From NCBI GenBank assembly GCA_028683635.1, contig JAQUHL010000012.1, positions 1-14,804 of the forward strand: a stretch of DNA of 14,804 bases, read 5' to 3'. The notes beneath the pieces are model-generated. The model did no database searches. It saw only the letters and a list, made by a program, of their open reading frames with translations, and was not told the origin of the DNA. Source of the stretch: Candidatus Cloacimonadota bacterium. GTDB taxonomy: Bacteria > Cloacimonadota > Cloacimonadia > Cloacimonadales > Cloacimonadaceae. Below, one piece after another: positions 7,480-14,804 of this stretch (position 1 is the first letter of the stretch; each line of letters starts with the position of its first letter). Made by a program: the position numbers and the translations under genes.

Positions 7480-7497
7480 GCCCTGCGGGGCTTTTTT
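7480..7497 (+). terminator. Rho-independent terminator after the tRNA genes
   Basis: A short GC stem (GCCC at 7480-7483 with GGGC at 7488-7491, 4-nt loop) followed by six T (7492-7497), 11 nt after tRNA-Val. It ends only 14 nt before the start of the epimerase-like gene. Confidence 0.8.
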
Positions 7498-7511
7498 CCT
7501 ATGATATCGGG

Positions 7512-8489
7512 ATGAAGATGAAGATTGCCATTACCGGCGCCAATGGATTTTTGGGGCAAGCACTGCTTAAAAATTTGACTGCCCGGGGTTACGAAGCCTG
7601 CGGATTCATCCGCAGAGCTTGTCATCCATCACAAATTGGTGGCGCACTGTGCTACAAAACAATCAATTATGAGGATCAGAATGCACTTTGTTCTGCCCTG
7701 GAAGGCTTCGATATCCTCATCCACAATGCCGGGATGGTAAAAGCCCTCACCTTCAATGAACTATACAACAGCAATGTTCTGCTAAGCCGGCGCTTAATCC
7801 TGGCAGCCAACCAGTGTTCCAGGCTATCTCAGTTTATTCTTATCAGCAGTCAGGCTGCTTCAAGACCTGTGCATAACTCCATCCCGGTGAGCGAAGCCGA
7901 CCCCCCGCACCCAGTATCCTGGTATGGGAAAAGTAAACTTCTGGCAGAAAAGACCCTGATTGCCCAGTGCCGAGTTCCCTGGACAGTTATCCGGCCCGCC
8001 TCTGTCTATGGTGCCGGAGACCGGGAATTCCTCTCTCTGTTTAAGATGCTAAGCTGGGGCATCAACCTGCAAACATCATCAAAAGATAATTATCTCAGCT
8101 TAATCCACGTACAGGAGCTTTGCAGGCTTATTGAGCTCACCCTGTGTAATAAGAGGGCTCAGAGGCAGATCTTCTTTGCCTCCGATGGAGAGACCTACAC
8201 GCAAGAGCTTCTTTGTCAGACGATATTGGAAACAATGGGTAAAAGAGGATTTGCTTTGCTTGTTCCGGACATATTGCTCAGAGGAGTTGGCCATATCAAC
8301 GACTTTATTGGCAAGCTCAAGAGAGAAGCTCAAACTATAAATTCTCAGAAAATCCGGGAGATCACTGCCGGTTCCTGGCTCTGTAGCATCGAAAAGGCAA
8401 AAGCTAGATTGGCTTTTGATCCACAACCCAATCTAAAAAAGAATATTCAGGAAACCTACCAATGGTATATAGAATCTGGCTGGCTTTGA
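7512..8489 (+). CDS. NAD(P)-dependent epimerase/dehydratase-like protein (extended SDR)
   Basis: The protein has 325 residues, the usual size for extended SDR sugar-nucleotide epimerases and related reductases. It shows the Rossmann nucleotide-binding motif GANGFLG at residues 9-15, a putative NAG-like motif (HNAG, 71-74), catalytic serine in ILISSQAAS (S112/S113), the YxxxK pair Y138/K142 in WYGKSKLLAE, and the substrate-side motif RPASVYGAGD (161-170). It is cytoplasmic; the substrate (nucleotide sugar or other) cannot be read from the sequence. The start is uncertain: ATG 7512 and ATG 7518 both give good N-termini (MKMKIAITG or MKIAITG) and neither has a clear Shine-Dalgarno. The gene starts just 14 nt after the tRNA terminator, so it may depend on read-through or a promoter overlapping the tRNAs. 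Its 3' end overlaps the next gene by 28 nt, suggesting translational coupling. Confidence 0.93.
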   Translation: MKMKIAITGANGFLGQALLKNLTARGYEACGFIRRACHPSQIGGALCYKTINYEDQNALCSALEGFDILIHNAGMVKALTFNELYNSNVLLSRRLILAANQCSRLSQFILISSQAASRPVHNSIPVSEADPPHPVSWYGKSKLLAEKTLIAQCRVPWTVIRPASVYGAGDREFLSLFKMLSWGINLQTSSKDNYLSLIHVQELCRLIELTLCNKRAQRQIFFASDGETYTQELLCQTILETMGKRGFALLVPDILLRGVGHINDFIGKLKREAQTINSQKIREITAGSWLCSIEKAKARLAFDPQPNLKKNIQETYQWYIESGWL

Positions 8490-10453
8490 TTCTGACTTTG
8501 TGCCTGTCCGGGCTTTTTGCCCAGACTGAACCATTAAGTACACCGCCGAGGGTAATTCGGCAAGTGCCTGTAAAATTGCCCCGAAACTGGGATTTCCAAT
8601 ACGAAAAAATGGAAGTTCTGGTCAAACTGGTGGTATATCCGGATAGCTCCGCCACCCTGTCACGAATTCAGGATCAGAAGATCGAACTGGAGGAACTAAT
8701 CCGTGAAAGCCTTCCCCAGATGCTTTTTTCTCCGATGTTCAAGGATGGCACGGCTATCCAGAGCGAGATGTACCTACTGCTCAAGCTCGAGCAAACTGAA
8801 CAATTGCCTGAAGACTATAAAGTCTTCCCCATGAACCGTGATATTCTGGCAGGCTGGATCTCAGAGGAGATGGTGGAATACAATCTTTTCAGACCCAGGA
8901 TCAGAGATCCCTTCTCCTCCCCCATGCTTGGCCAGCTCGATCTTTACAGGCACAATTATAACAGTGTGGGGCTTACCAGCGATCGCCTTCAGCTCTATGA
9001 TTCCGGCTTTGCATATAGTCCCTTTATCTTTAACCAGGCACTGTATCTGCAATATCTGCATACCTTCAAAAGGGCAGAACCCCAAAATACCAAGCTCGAT
9101 TTTGGGAGTCCGGTTTATGGTCAGGCTGCTCCAATTACCGATATTCAGGTAGGTTTGGGAGACTACGAGTATAGCTTTGCCAGAGGTTCGATAGCCAAAA
9201 ATCATATTTTAGATACAGAAGACCTCTTTGCCTCATTCGACTTTCTGGTACAAAATGGCTATTGGTCGGAAGCAATTGCAGACCAGACATCCATGCGCCT
9301 GAAGCTACGCATTCCCTACCGGCTTTTGGCTCTTAACACAGAATTTGAGATCTATGAACAGAATGTGGCAATGACGCAGCTCGATCCCATCTTTTGGGAG
9401 ACTTCCCTCTATCGCATCGACCACCGCCGGGATGCTTTGAGCCTGCATCTGGACAATCCCTGGCTCTCAATTGCCTTCCGCAACGAGCACGAAAAGGCCA
9501 CTTCCCCGCGCTTCAAGATCAATCCCCAGCAGGATATCCAGCATCTTATGATCTCAAAATCTCTGGTTCTTGGTAGTCCCGGGAACTTTTCCCTGGATCT
9601 TGAGGCTGGATATGAAAAGCTCTGGAAGCAGATGAATTATGAGCTTCCCCAAAGCTCTACTGAAGTGGATTTTCAAGACCGCTTGTCCCTTGAGTCAAGA
9701 GCTGCACTTTTTAACACAAGACTGGAGCTGGGGACAGATATATATGACTTCAAGGATACCAGAACAAGCCTGAGTCTGGAGCATCAATTCCAGACTCTGG
9801 ATCTCGGAGCTTATGGACTTGCCAACACAAGCGGCAAGCGTGAATTTAATGCTACCAAAAGTATCTTCAATCCACTCGATACCTTATATACAATCAGCAC
9901 ATGGACTCCTTATACAGCAGCAGTCTATACCCGGGTCAAAGCTCTTAAACCCCTTAGGTTCATTATCGCCGGAGGTATCAAACAAGTCTATAATGCTCTC
10001 CCCTACCGGATGGCAAGTTCTGGCCAGGTACTCAACATTGAATATGAAAGCAAGATCCCCTTCACTGATATCTGCATTGAAGCAAAAAAGACACTGGGGG
10101 GCATTGAGTTTGATGCCAGGCAAAGCCTGGGATGGCAGGCTTGGGATGAGGACCTGCGGGAGATCCCGCAATACCGCTACAATACGTTTCTGGTAGCAAC
10201 CCGCAGACTTGAGCATAACAATGCCCTCTTCGGCGGCATGGCACTTACGGGACACTCCAGCTATCTCTCCAAAAGTACACTGAACTACGTAATCACCAAT
10301 TCCGCAATTGTGGATATGTGGCTGGGATTCAGGATCACTAACCTCTTTGAGCTGACCTTCAGTTTTCGAAATCTTGGCGATGGCGCAATCTATGGCGTTT
10401 ATCCCATTCCCCAATCCATGCACGCTACCCTCCGCTGGTTTTTCATGAATTAA
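8462..10453 (+). CDS. Predicted outer-membrane beta-barrel protein with N-terminal TonB-C-like domain
   Basis: The protein has 663 residues. The signal peptide at 1-20 (MVYRIWLALILTLCLSGLFA before QT) supports the start at 8462, with AGGAAA about 8 nt upstream, even though this places the start inside the end of the SDR gene (28-nt overlap). Residues about 28-110 resemble the TonB C-terminal fold: a VLVKLVVYPD strand, a short helix ELEELIRESL, then the LFSPMFKDGTAI segment, like the W-x-F-x-P...G-x-x-V signature. From about 160 to the end the sequence is rich in alternating polar/hydrophobic, aromatic-bounded strands (for example FSLDLEAGYEKL) and ends RWFFMN, consistent with a transmembrane barrel in the outer membrane. 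No TonB-dependent receptor plug motif is obvious. It may be a porin-like or assembly protein; the exact family is not recognised. The next gene starts 61 nt downstream. Confidence 0.88.
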   Translation: MVYRIWLALILTLCLSGLFAQTEPLSTPPRVIRQVPVKLPRNWDFQYEKMEVLVKLVVYPDSSATLSRIQDQKIELEELIRESLPQMLFSPMFKDGTAIQSEMYLLLKLEQTEQLPEDYKVFPMNRDILAGWISEEMVEYNLFRPRIRDPFSSPMLGQLDLYRHNYNSVGLTSDRLQLYDSGFAYSPFIFNQALYLQYLHTFKRAEPQNTKLDFGSPVYGQAAPITDIQVGLGDYEYSFARGSIAKNHILDTEDLFASFDFLVQNGYWSEAIADQTSMRLKLRIPYRLLALNTEFEIYEQNVAMTQLDPIFWETSLYRIDHRRDALSLHLDNPWLSIAFRNEHEKATSPRFKINPQQDIQHLMISKSLVLGSPGNFSLDLEAGYEKLWKQMNYELPQSSTEVDFQDRLSLESRAALFNTRLELGTDIYDFKDTRTSLSLEHQFQTLDLGAYGLANTSGKREFNATKSIFNPLDTLYTISTWTPYTAAVYTRVKALKPLRFIIAGGIKQVYNALPYRMASSGQVLNIEYESKIPFTDICIEAKKTLGGIEFDARQSLGWQAWDEDLREIPQYRYNTFLVATRRLEHNNALFGGMALTGHSSYLSKSTLNYVITNSAIVDMWLGFRITNLFELTFSFRNLGDGAIYGVYPIPQSMHATLRWFFMN

Positions 10454-10500
10454 TAGCAGTAGTTCTGCTGCTTAGCTTCTTATCTTTACCATCCATATCA

Positions 10501-10506
10501 AAGGAG
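10501..10506 (+). promoter_or_regulatory. Ribosome binding site of the Reg_prop protein
   Basis: AAGGAG 8 nt before ATG 10515, supporting that start. The preceding 61-nt gap also holds a weak 5-bp hairpin (AGCAG at 10455-10459 with CTGCT at 10465-10469) without a T-tract. Confidence 0.75.
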
Positions 10507-10514
10507 TAGATAAT

Positions 10515-12689
10515 ATGCTGAGACGATTCCTGATATTAGTGCTCATGATCGCAAGCCTGAGCGCTATCGAGGCGGAAAACGACCAGTGGAGGTTGTTTAG
10601 AAGCGGGGGTGACATCATCAATTGCATAGCCCAGGAAGGTGAATATCTGTGGCTGGGGACCTGGTGCGGACTAATCAGGTTCAATACCAATTCAGGTGAG
10701 AAAGTTTATTACACAAAAATCAATACCCCCATGACCAGAGATGGAATCAATGCCTTGGTCATCGACAACAACGGAATCAAATGGGTGGGCTCTCAGGCAG
10801 GGCTCTTCTCCTTTGATGGTGATACCTGGCAGAGGTATTATGTGGGGGGAAGTTTCTCCGGGTATAATAACATCACGGCTCTGACACTTGAGCCGGGAGG
10901 AGGAATTGCCATTGCAGCGATGAATGCAAGTGACCAGACCATCCTCGTCTGCCAGGGCAGGGAATGGCACAGCACAATAACCGGGGAACTCCCTGTTTCC
11001 TTTGTCAATAGCATCGCTTTTGATTCCCAGAACCAAACCTGGGTGGGTTCAAATCAAGGCTTGGTGAGGATCTCGGGGCAGACTATCACATACTACACAG
11101 AATCGAACTCCAATATCCCGAGTAACCACGTCACTACTGTTGCAGTTGATCAGCAGGATAGGATCTGGGTGGGAACCTATATGAACGGGATGGCCAGATA
11201 CTCCGGCATGATGTGGACGCACTACACACCCGCCAATCTGGGCCTGCCTTCCTATAACATCAACAAAATCAAGGTCGATAGCTCCAACCGGCTGTGGATA
11301 GGTACCTGGCATGGCCTGGCGAGCTTTGATACGGAGTTGGTGTCCTATACCCCGGATAATTCTGGTTTGGCGGTAGTTAACGTAAAGGACATCTGCGAAA
11401 CAGCACCTGGGATGTATTGGCTGGGGCTGCATGGCGCTGGGATTCAATCCTTCGATGGGGAAAACTGGCAGCTATATGATACTGAGAACAACAAGCTCCC
11501 TTCCATCCGCATCTGTGCCGTGGCAGTGGATTCCCAGGACGGAATCTGGTTTGGAGCAGGGGTATATGGAGGAGGAATATCATATTTTGATAAACATAGC
11601 TGGCAAAGTTACAATCATCTGAACTCGGATTTCCCAAACACAAAAGTAAATGCCCTGACGGTGGATACAGAAGATAAGCTCTGGGTAGGAACTGAGGATG
11701 GCTTGATCCATTTTGATGGCGAAAGCTTTACCCATTATACCGAACAGAATTCTCCCCTGCAGGGAAATCAGATTACAGCCTTGCACACCTATCAGGATGG
11801 AAGTATCTTCATAGGCTACAATGGTGGCTTCATGGTCTATGCCCTGGGAAATTGGCAAACTTTCAATTACGAGAATTCACCTGTCCCCTCCTATGCAGTG
11901 ACAGACTTCAGCAGCAAGATGGGCGAAGTCTGGTTCAGCCTTTGGGGCGGAGGAATAGGCAGGCTTACCAGCCAGGGGATAACTATATTCAATACTTCAA
12001 ACTCGGACCTGCCCAGTAATTACATCCAGGGAGTGGCAGTCAACGAACTTGGGGAGGTTTGGGCAATCTCTTATCCCGTCTATGACTATTGCACTCTCCT
12101 GAGGCTTAATGGCAATTCCTGGCAGGTGATTGATCATCAGGATATGGGCTTCTATTCAAACTTCGCCATGGATCTGTGCTTTGACGGCAACGACGATCTC
12201 TGGGTGGCTTGCGGCGAAGGGATATTACACTATGACAGGTTTTCCTGGGAACTTCTGCCACCGGCAAATGGCCTACAGATAGGTGGGGATACACAGTGTA
12301 TCGCAGTTGATAGCCGGGGTAACAAATGGATGGGCTTTTACTGGGATGGAGCGGCCGTCTATAACGAAGCAGGCTATCTTCCTGTAGCTCAGGATTCCTC
12401 ATCTCCCACACCTCAGAAGCTTATGATCAGCAGCTATCCCAATCCCTTCAATCCCAGCACCACCATCGCCTTCACCCTTCCGGAACCCGGAACAACTGAG
12501 GTATTTATCTATAATCTCAAGGGACAAAGGGTGAGAACTCTGGAAAGCAGATATCTGTCCTCGGGTACGCATCAACTGCACTTTAATGGAATAGATGATA
12601 GTGGGAAGCCTCTCTCATCTGGTATCTATTTTGCCAGAATCCGCCACCGGGGAAGGCAGCAGACCCATAAGCTGATGCTGATGAAATAG
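10515..12689 (+). CDS. Secreted 14-blade Reg_prop double beta-propeller with type A sorting tail
   Basis: The protein has 724 residues: a signal peptide (1-20, MLRRFLILVLMIASLSAIEA), then repeats of the two-component-regulator propeller type. The blade motif (W-[VIL]-G-x...G-[LI]) recurs near residues 46, 90, 131 (degenerate), 176, 218, 261, 302, 345, 390, 431, 473, 516, 563 and 605. That makes 14 units at about 43-residue spacing, fitting two seven-bladed propellers. A FlgD-like sorting domain follows (about 637-724) with YPNPFNPST, FIYNLKGQRVRTL and SSGIYFARI. In hybrid two-component sensors this 14-repeat unit is the periplasmic ligand-sensing part. Here there is no transmembrane segment or kinase, so it is a stand-alone exported propeller, possibly for carbohydrate or surface binding. 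It is probably the last gene of the SDR/barrel/propeller run. The final residues (HKLMLMK) resemble the C25-like protein's RKMLLMK, suggesting the same secretion route. Confidence 0.93.
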   Translation: MLRRFLILVLMIASLSAIEAENDQWRLFRSGGDIINCIAQEGEYLWLGTWCGLIRFNTNSGEKVYYTKINTPMTRDGINALVIDNNGIKWVGSQAGLFSFDGDTWQRYYVGGSFSGYNNITALTLEPGGGIAIAAMNASDQTILVCQGREWHSTITGELPVSFVNSIAFDSQNQTWVGSNQGLVRISGQTITYYTESNSNIPSNHVTTVAVDQQDRIWVGTYMNGMARYSGMMWTHYTPANLGLPSYNINKIKVDSSNRLWIGTWHGLASFDTELVSYTPDNSGLAVVNVKDICETAPGMYWLGLHGAGIQSFDGENWQLYDTENNKLPSIRICAVAVDSQDGIWFGAGVYGGGISYFDKHSWQSYNHLNSDFPNTKVNALTVDTEDKLWVGTEDGLIHFDGESFTHYTEQNSPLQGNQITALHTYQDGSIFIGYNGGFMVYALGNWQTFNYENSPVPSYAVTDFSSKMGEVWFSLWGGGIGRLTSQGITIFNTSNSDLPSNYIQGVAVNELGEVWAISYPVYDYCTLLRLNGNSWQVIDHQDMGFYSNFAMDLCFDGNDDLWVACGEGILHYDRFSWELLPPANGLQIGGDTQCIAVDSRGNKWMGFYWDGAAVYNEAGYLPVAQDSSSPTPQKLMISSYPNPFNPSTTIAFTLPEPGTTEVFIYNLKGQRVRTLESRYLSSGTHQLHFNGIDDSGKPLSSGIYFARIRHRGRQQTHKLMLMK

Positions 12690-12764
12690 GTAGCTGAGCA
12701 CTTTCGCTGCCGAAATACATTCGATAGTGACGGTGCTGAACTTTCAAAAAGTCCTTGGCTTTAA

Positions 12765-12783
12765 TGGCAATCGGAATTTGCCA
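12765..12783. terminator. Weak candidate hairpin between convergent genes
   Basis: TGGCAA (12765-12770) pairs with TTGCCA (12778-12783) across a 7-nt loop, in the 104-nt gap between the Reg_prop gene (plus) and the ABC gene (minus). Neither side has an uninterrupted T-tract, so termination here is only a possibility based on position. Confidence 0.2.
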
Positions 12784-12793
12784 CTCCTGATCT

Positions 12794-14551
12794 TTAATCT
12801 TTCTTCAGGTGCTCGTGCAGGAAGTCGTGATATTCCTCGTTGGCAAAAACCAGTTCTTCATGAGTTCCTTTGTGGCAATGACCCTGTTTGTCTATGTATA
12901 GAATACTGTCTGTATATCGGAGTGTGGATAAGCGATGCGAGATCATCACAGCGGCCAGATTTGGATAAGCCCGGTTCAGTTCTTGCCAAAGTTTTTCCTC
13001 GTTCTCGGCATCGAGACTGGCAGTGATGTCATCGAGGATTAAGAGTTGCGGTTGCTTTATCAGGGCACGGGCAATTGTGATCCGTTGTTTTTGTCCACCT
13101 GAAACCCCGAGGCCTCTCTGTCCAACAATGGTCTCATCTTTATCAGGAAAGGAATCGATCTCACTATCGAGTTGGGAAATGCGGATGGCCTTCTGGTAGT
13201 CCTGGTGAGTTTTATCCTCGGTGGCAAAATGCACATTTTCTTTGATTGTGCCACTGAAGAGGACTGGATCTTGGGGTACAAATCCAATGATTTCCCTCCA
13301 GGTATTTAGATCCAGGTTATCCATGGGGATTCCATTCATCAGAATCTGCCCTTCACAGGGGAGCAGCAAGCCCGAAATCAGGTTTGCGATCGTGGTCTTC
13401 CCACATCCAGTTGAGCCTAGAATCAAAAGCTTCTCTCCTCTTTTGAGGTTGAAACTGCAGTTCCGAATAACAGGCTCAGCTTTACCATGGTAAGTAAAGC
13501 TAACATTGTCAAAACTAAGCTCACAGAATTCTTCCAGAGGTATGCGTTGGCGATCTTCACGGATCTGGGTGGGAAATTCCTTGATTTCATTTAAGCGGTC
13601 GATATTCACAAAAGCCTGTTTGCCGGAAAGAAAGAGCTGTGGCAGATCCAGAAGGGGATAAATCATCATACTGAGATAGGTGTAAAACAAGAAAAAAGTT
13701 CCGATCGAGATCTGCCCTTTCACCGCCATGTAACCACCGAACATAATAACTCCGATCTGGGCAATGTAGTCTATGTAGTTCCAGATCATATGCAATATAG
13801 TATTGAGCTTGATCATGTTCATTTCGGTTTTGAACCTTTTGGCTAAGGCAGTATCAAAAAAGCGGTTGTATTTGTGCTCGCTGACAAAGGCTTTGACGAT
13901 TCGGATTCCGGAGAAGCTCAGTTCTAACTGGTTGTTGATCTCACTGATAGCCTTTTGATTTGCTTCGAAATTCTTATAGACTTTATCTGAGGTAAGATAG
14001 AAGATCAACATCATCCCTGGCAGGGAGGCAATGGAAAGCAGAGTTAGCCGCCAGTTCAGAGAAAACATCACTATCAGACTGAAGGATATGATGCAAAAAG
14101 AATCGAAGGCACGGAAAATCCCGGAGCACAGGAACCAACTAATCTTGGGGTAGTCGCTGATATCGTCTGTGAGCCTTGTAACAATATCGCCGGTGCGAAA
14201 GATCTGGAAAAACCGGTAGTCCTTGCGGGTGAGAAACTTGAAATAGAACATCCTCAGGCTGTGCTCGAAGCGCAGATTCAGCATTGCCCGAAAGGAGGGA
14301 TAGAATCCAGTGACAATTTCTGCCAGACCAATTGCCAAAAAGACCAAAATGATCTTCTTCACCTCTTGCATTGGTGCAGGATACTTGGCAGGATTGGAGA
14401 GAATGTCACTCATCAGATCTATCAGCTTTTTAAAGACGAAGGGATAGGCCAAAGCAACTGCTGAACTGATTATCGTGAAAAAAACCATGATCAGCACGAA
14501 CCACTTTTGAGCTATCCATTGGTTCACAACCCATTTAAGATGCTTATTCAT
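12794..14551 (-). CDS. ABC exporter half-transporter with degenerate Walker B (Asp-Asp)
   Basis: The protein has 585 residues, standard for a type IV ABC exporter half: a transmembrane domain (about 15-310, roughly six hydrophobic segments) and a nucleotide-binding domain (about 345-580). NBD motifs: Walker A GSTGCGKTT (379-387), Q-loop VPQDP (Q427), signature VSGGQ (483-487), Walker B LLILDD (503-508), H-loop H539. Position 508, the catalytic base that is normally Glu, is Asp. The start is ATG 14551, with GGAG at 14558-14561; it overlaps the stop of the upstream ABC gene by 8 nt (ATGAATAA), so the two are co-translated. Asp at this position is typical of the degenerate-site subunit of heterodimeric exporters (as in TM287/288), and the neighbour retains Glu. 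It acts in the inner membrane; the substrate (drug, lipid or peptide) is unknown. Confidence 0.95.
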   Translation of the reverse strand: MNKHLKWVVNQWIAQKWFVLIMVFFTIISSAVALAYPFVFKKLIDLMSDILSNPAKYPAPMQEVKKIILVFLAIGLAEIVTGFYPSFRAMLNLRFEHSLRMFYFKFLTRKDYRFFQIFRTGDIVTRLTDDISDYPKISWFLCSGIFRAFDSFCIISFSLIVMFSLNWRLTLLSIASLPGMMLIFYLTSDKVYKNFEANQKAISEINNQLELSFSGIRIVKAFVSEHKYNRFFDTALAKRFKTEMNMIKLNTILHMIWNYIDYIAQIGVIMFGGYMAVKGQISIGTFFLFYTYLSMMIYPLLDLPQLFLSGKQAFVNIDRLNEIKEFPTQIREDRQRIPLEEFCELSFDNVSFTYHGKAEPVIRNCSFNLKRGEKLLILGSTGCGKTTIANLISGLLLPCEGQILMNGIPMDNLDLNTWREIIGFVPQDPVLFSGTIKENVHFATEDKTHQDYQKAIRISQLDSEIDSFPDKDETIVGQRGLGVSGGQKQRITIARALIKQPQLLILDDITASLDAENEEKLWQELNRAYPNLAAVMISHRLSTLRYTDSILYIDKQGHCHKGTHEELVFANEEYHDFLHEHLKKD

Positions 14552-14804
14552 GATCTTCTCCGGTTTTGAGCAATTGCAGTTCCACCAGTTTTCGGTATTC
14601 TTCAGAGTTCTTCATCAGTAACAGATGGTTGCCGCGAGCCTTGATTTCTCCATCCTTGAATAAGAGAATCTCATCTGCATCCAAAACAGAGGTAAGCCTG
14701 TGGGCTACAATTAGTGCAGTTTTCTGTTTTAATACCCGTTGCAGTGTCCGCTGGATTTTGGACTCTGTCTGGGGATCAATGGAAGCTGTTGCTTCGTCCA
14801 TGAT
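14544..14804 (-). CDS. ABC exporter half-transporter, partner subunit (C-terminal fragment)
   Basis: Only the last 86 codons plus stop are in the window; the frame is open through the right edge, so the 5' part is missing. Visible: the end of Walker B and D-loop, I-M-D-E-A-T-A-S-I-D (the residue after Asp is the canonical catalytic Glu), the H-loop motif ALIVAHRLTSV, and the usual C-terminal ILLFKDGEIKARG...HLLLM stretch. The stop TAA (14544-14546) lies inside the start of the next ABC gene, an 8-nt overlap. It is expected to form the consensus-site half of a heterodimeric exporter with the downstream gene product. Confidence 0.95.
   Translation of the reverse strand: MMDEATASIDPQTESKIQRTLQRVLKQKTALIVAHRLTSVLDADEILLFKDGEIKARGNHLLLMKNSEEYRKLVELQLLKTGEDHE

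Overview
The window (about 15 kb, roughly 47-48% GC by eye) looks like chromosomal DNA of a Gram-negative member of the FCB group, most likely a Cloacimonadota (Candidatus Cloacimonas-like) bacterium. The grounds are several large secreted proteins, two of them ending in a FlgD-like / type IX-secretion-type C-terminal domain with the YPNPFNPST signature, a gingipain-family (C25) protein, CARDB/Ig-like repeat proteins, and an outer-membrane beta-barrel protein. No phylogenetic marker such as rRNA is present, so the phylum is an inference.

Layout. (1) 1-2687, minus: a secreted multidomain surface protein that runs off the left edge (895 residues visible). (2) 2688-3090: intergenic region with a candidate promoter for gene 1, a 141-bp dispersed repeat (copy 1) and a strong, nearly symmetric terminator hairpin. 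(3) 3091-6603, minus: a 1170-residue C25-like protein with a type A sorting tail; its gingipain catalytic His position appears to be Trp. (4) 6604-7293: a 690-bp non-coding divergent region. It holds a striking convergent array of 11-bp repeats forming a near-perfect palindrome, a short 10-bp-period repeat, copy 2 of the 141-bp element, and the tRNA promoter. (5) 7294-7497: tRNA-Pro(TGG), tRNA-Val(TAC) and a rho-independent terminator. (6) 7512-12689, plus: an NAD-dependent epimerase-like SDR, an outer-membrane protein with a TonB-C-like N-terminal domain (overlapping the SDR gene by 28 nt), and a secreted 14-blade Reg_prop double propeller with a sorting tail. (7) 12794-14804, minus: two overlapping ABC exporter half-transporter genes, the second cut by the right edge.

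How the genes fit together. Most products act at or outside the cell envelope. The two sorting-tail proteins imply a type IX-like secretion machine encoded elsewhere; none of its components is in this window. The ABC pair has the features of a heterodimeric exporter with one catalytically degenerate ATP site: Walker B Asp-Asp in the complete subunit against Asp-Glu in the partner. The least explained element is the inverted 11-bp repeat array at 6771-6863.
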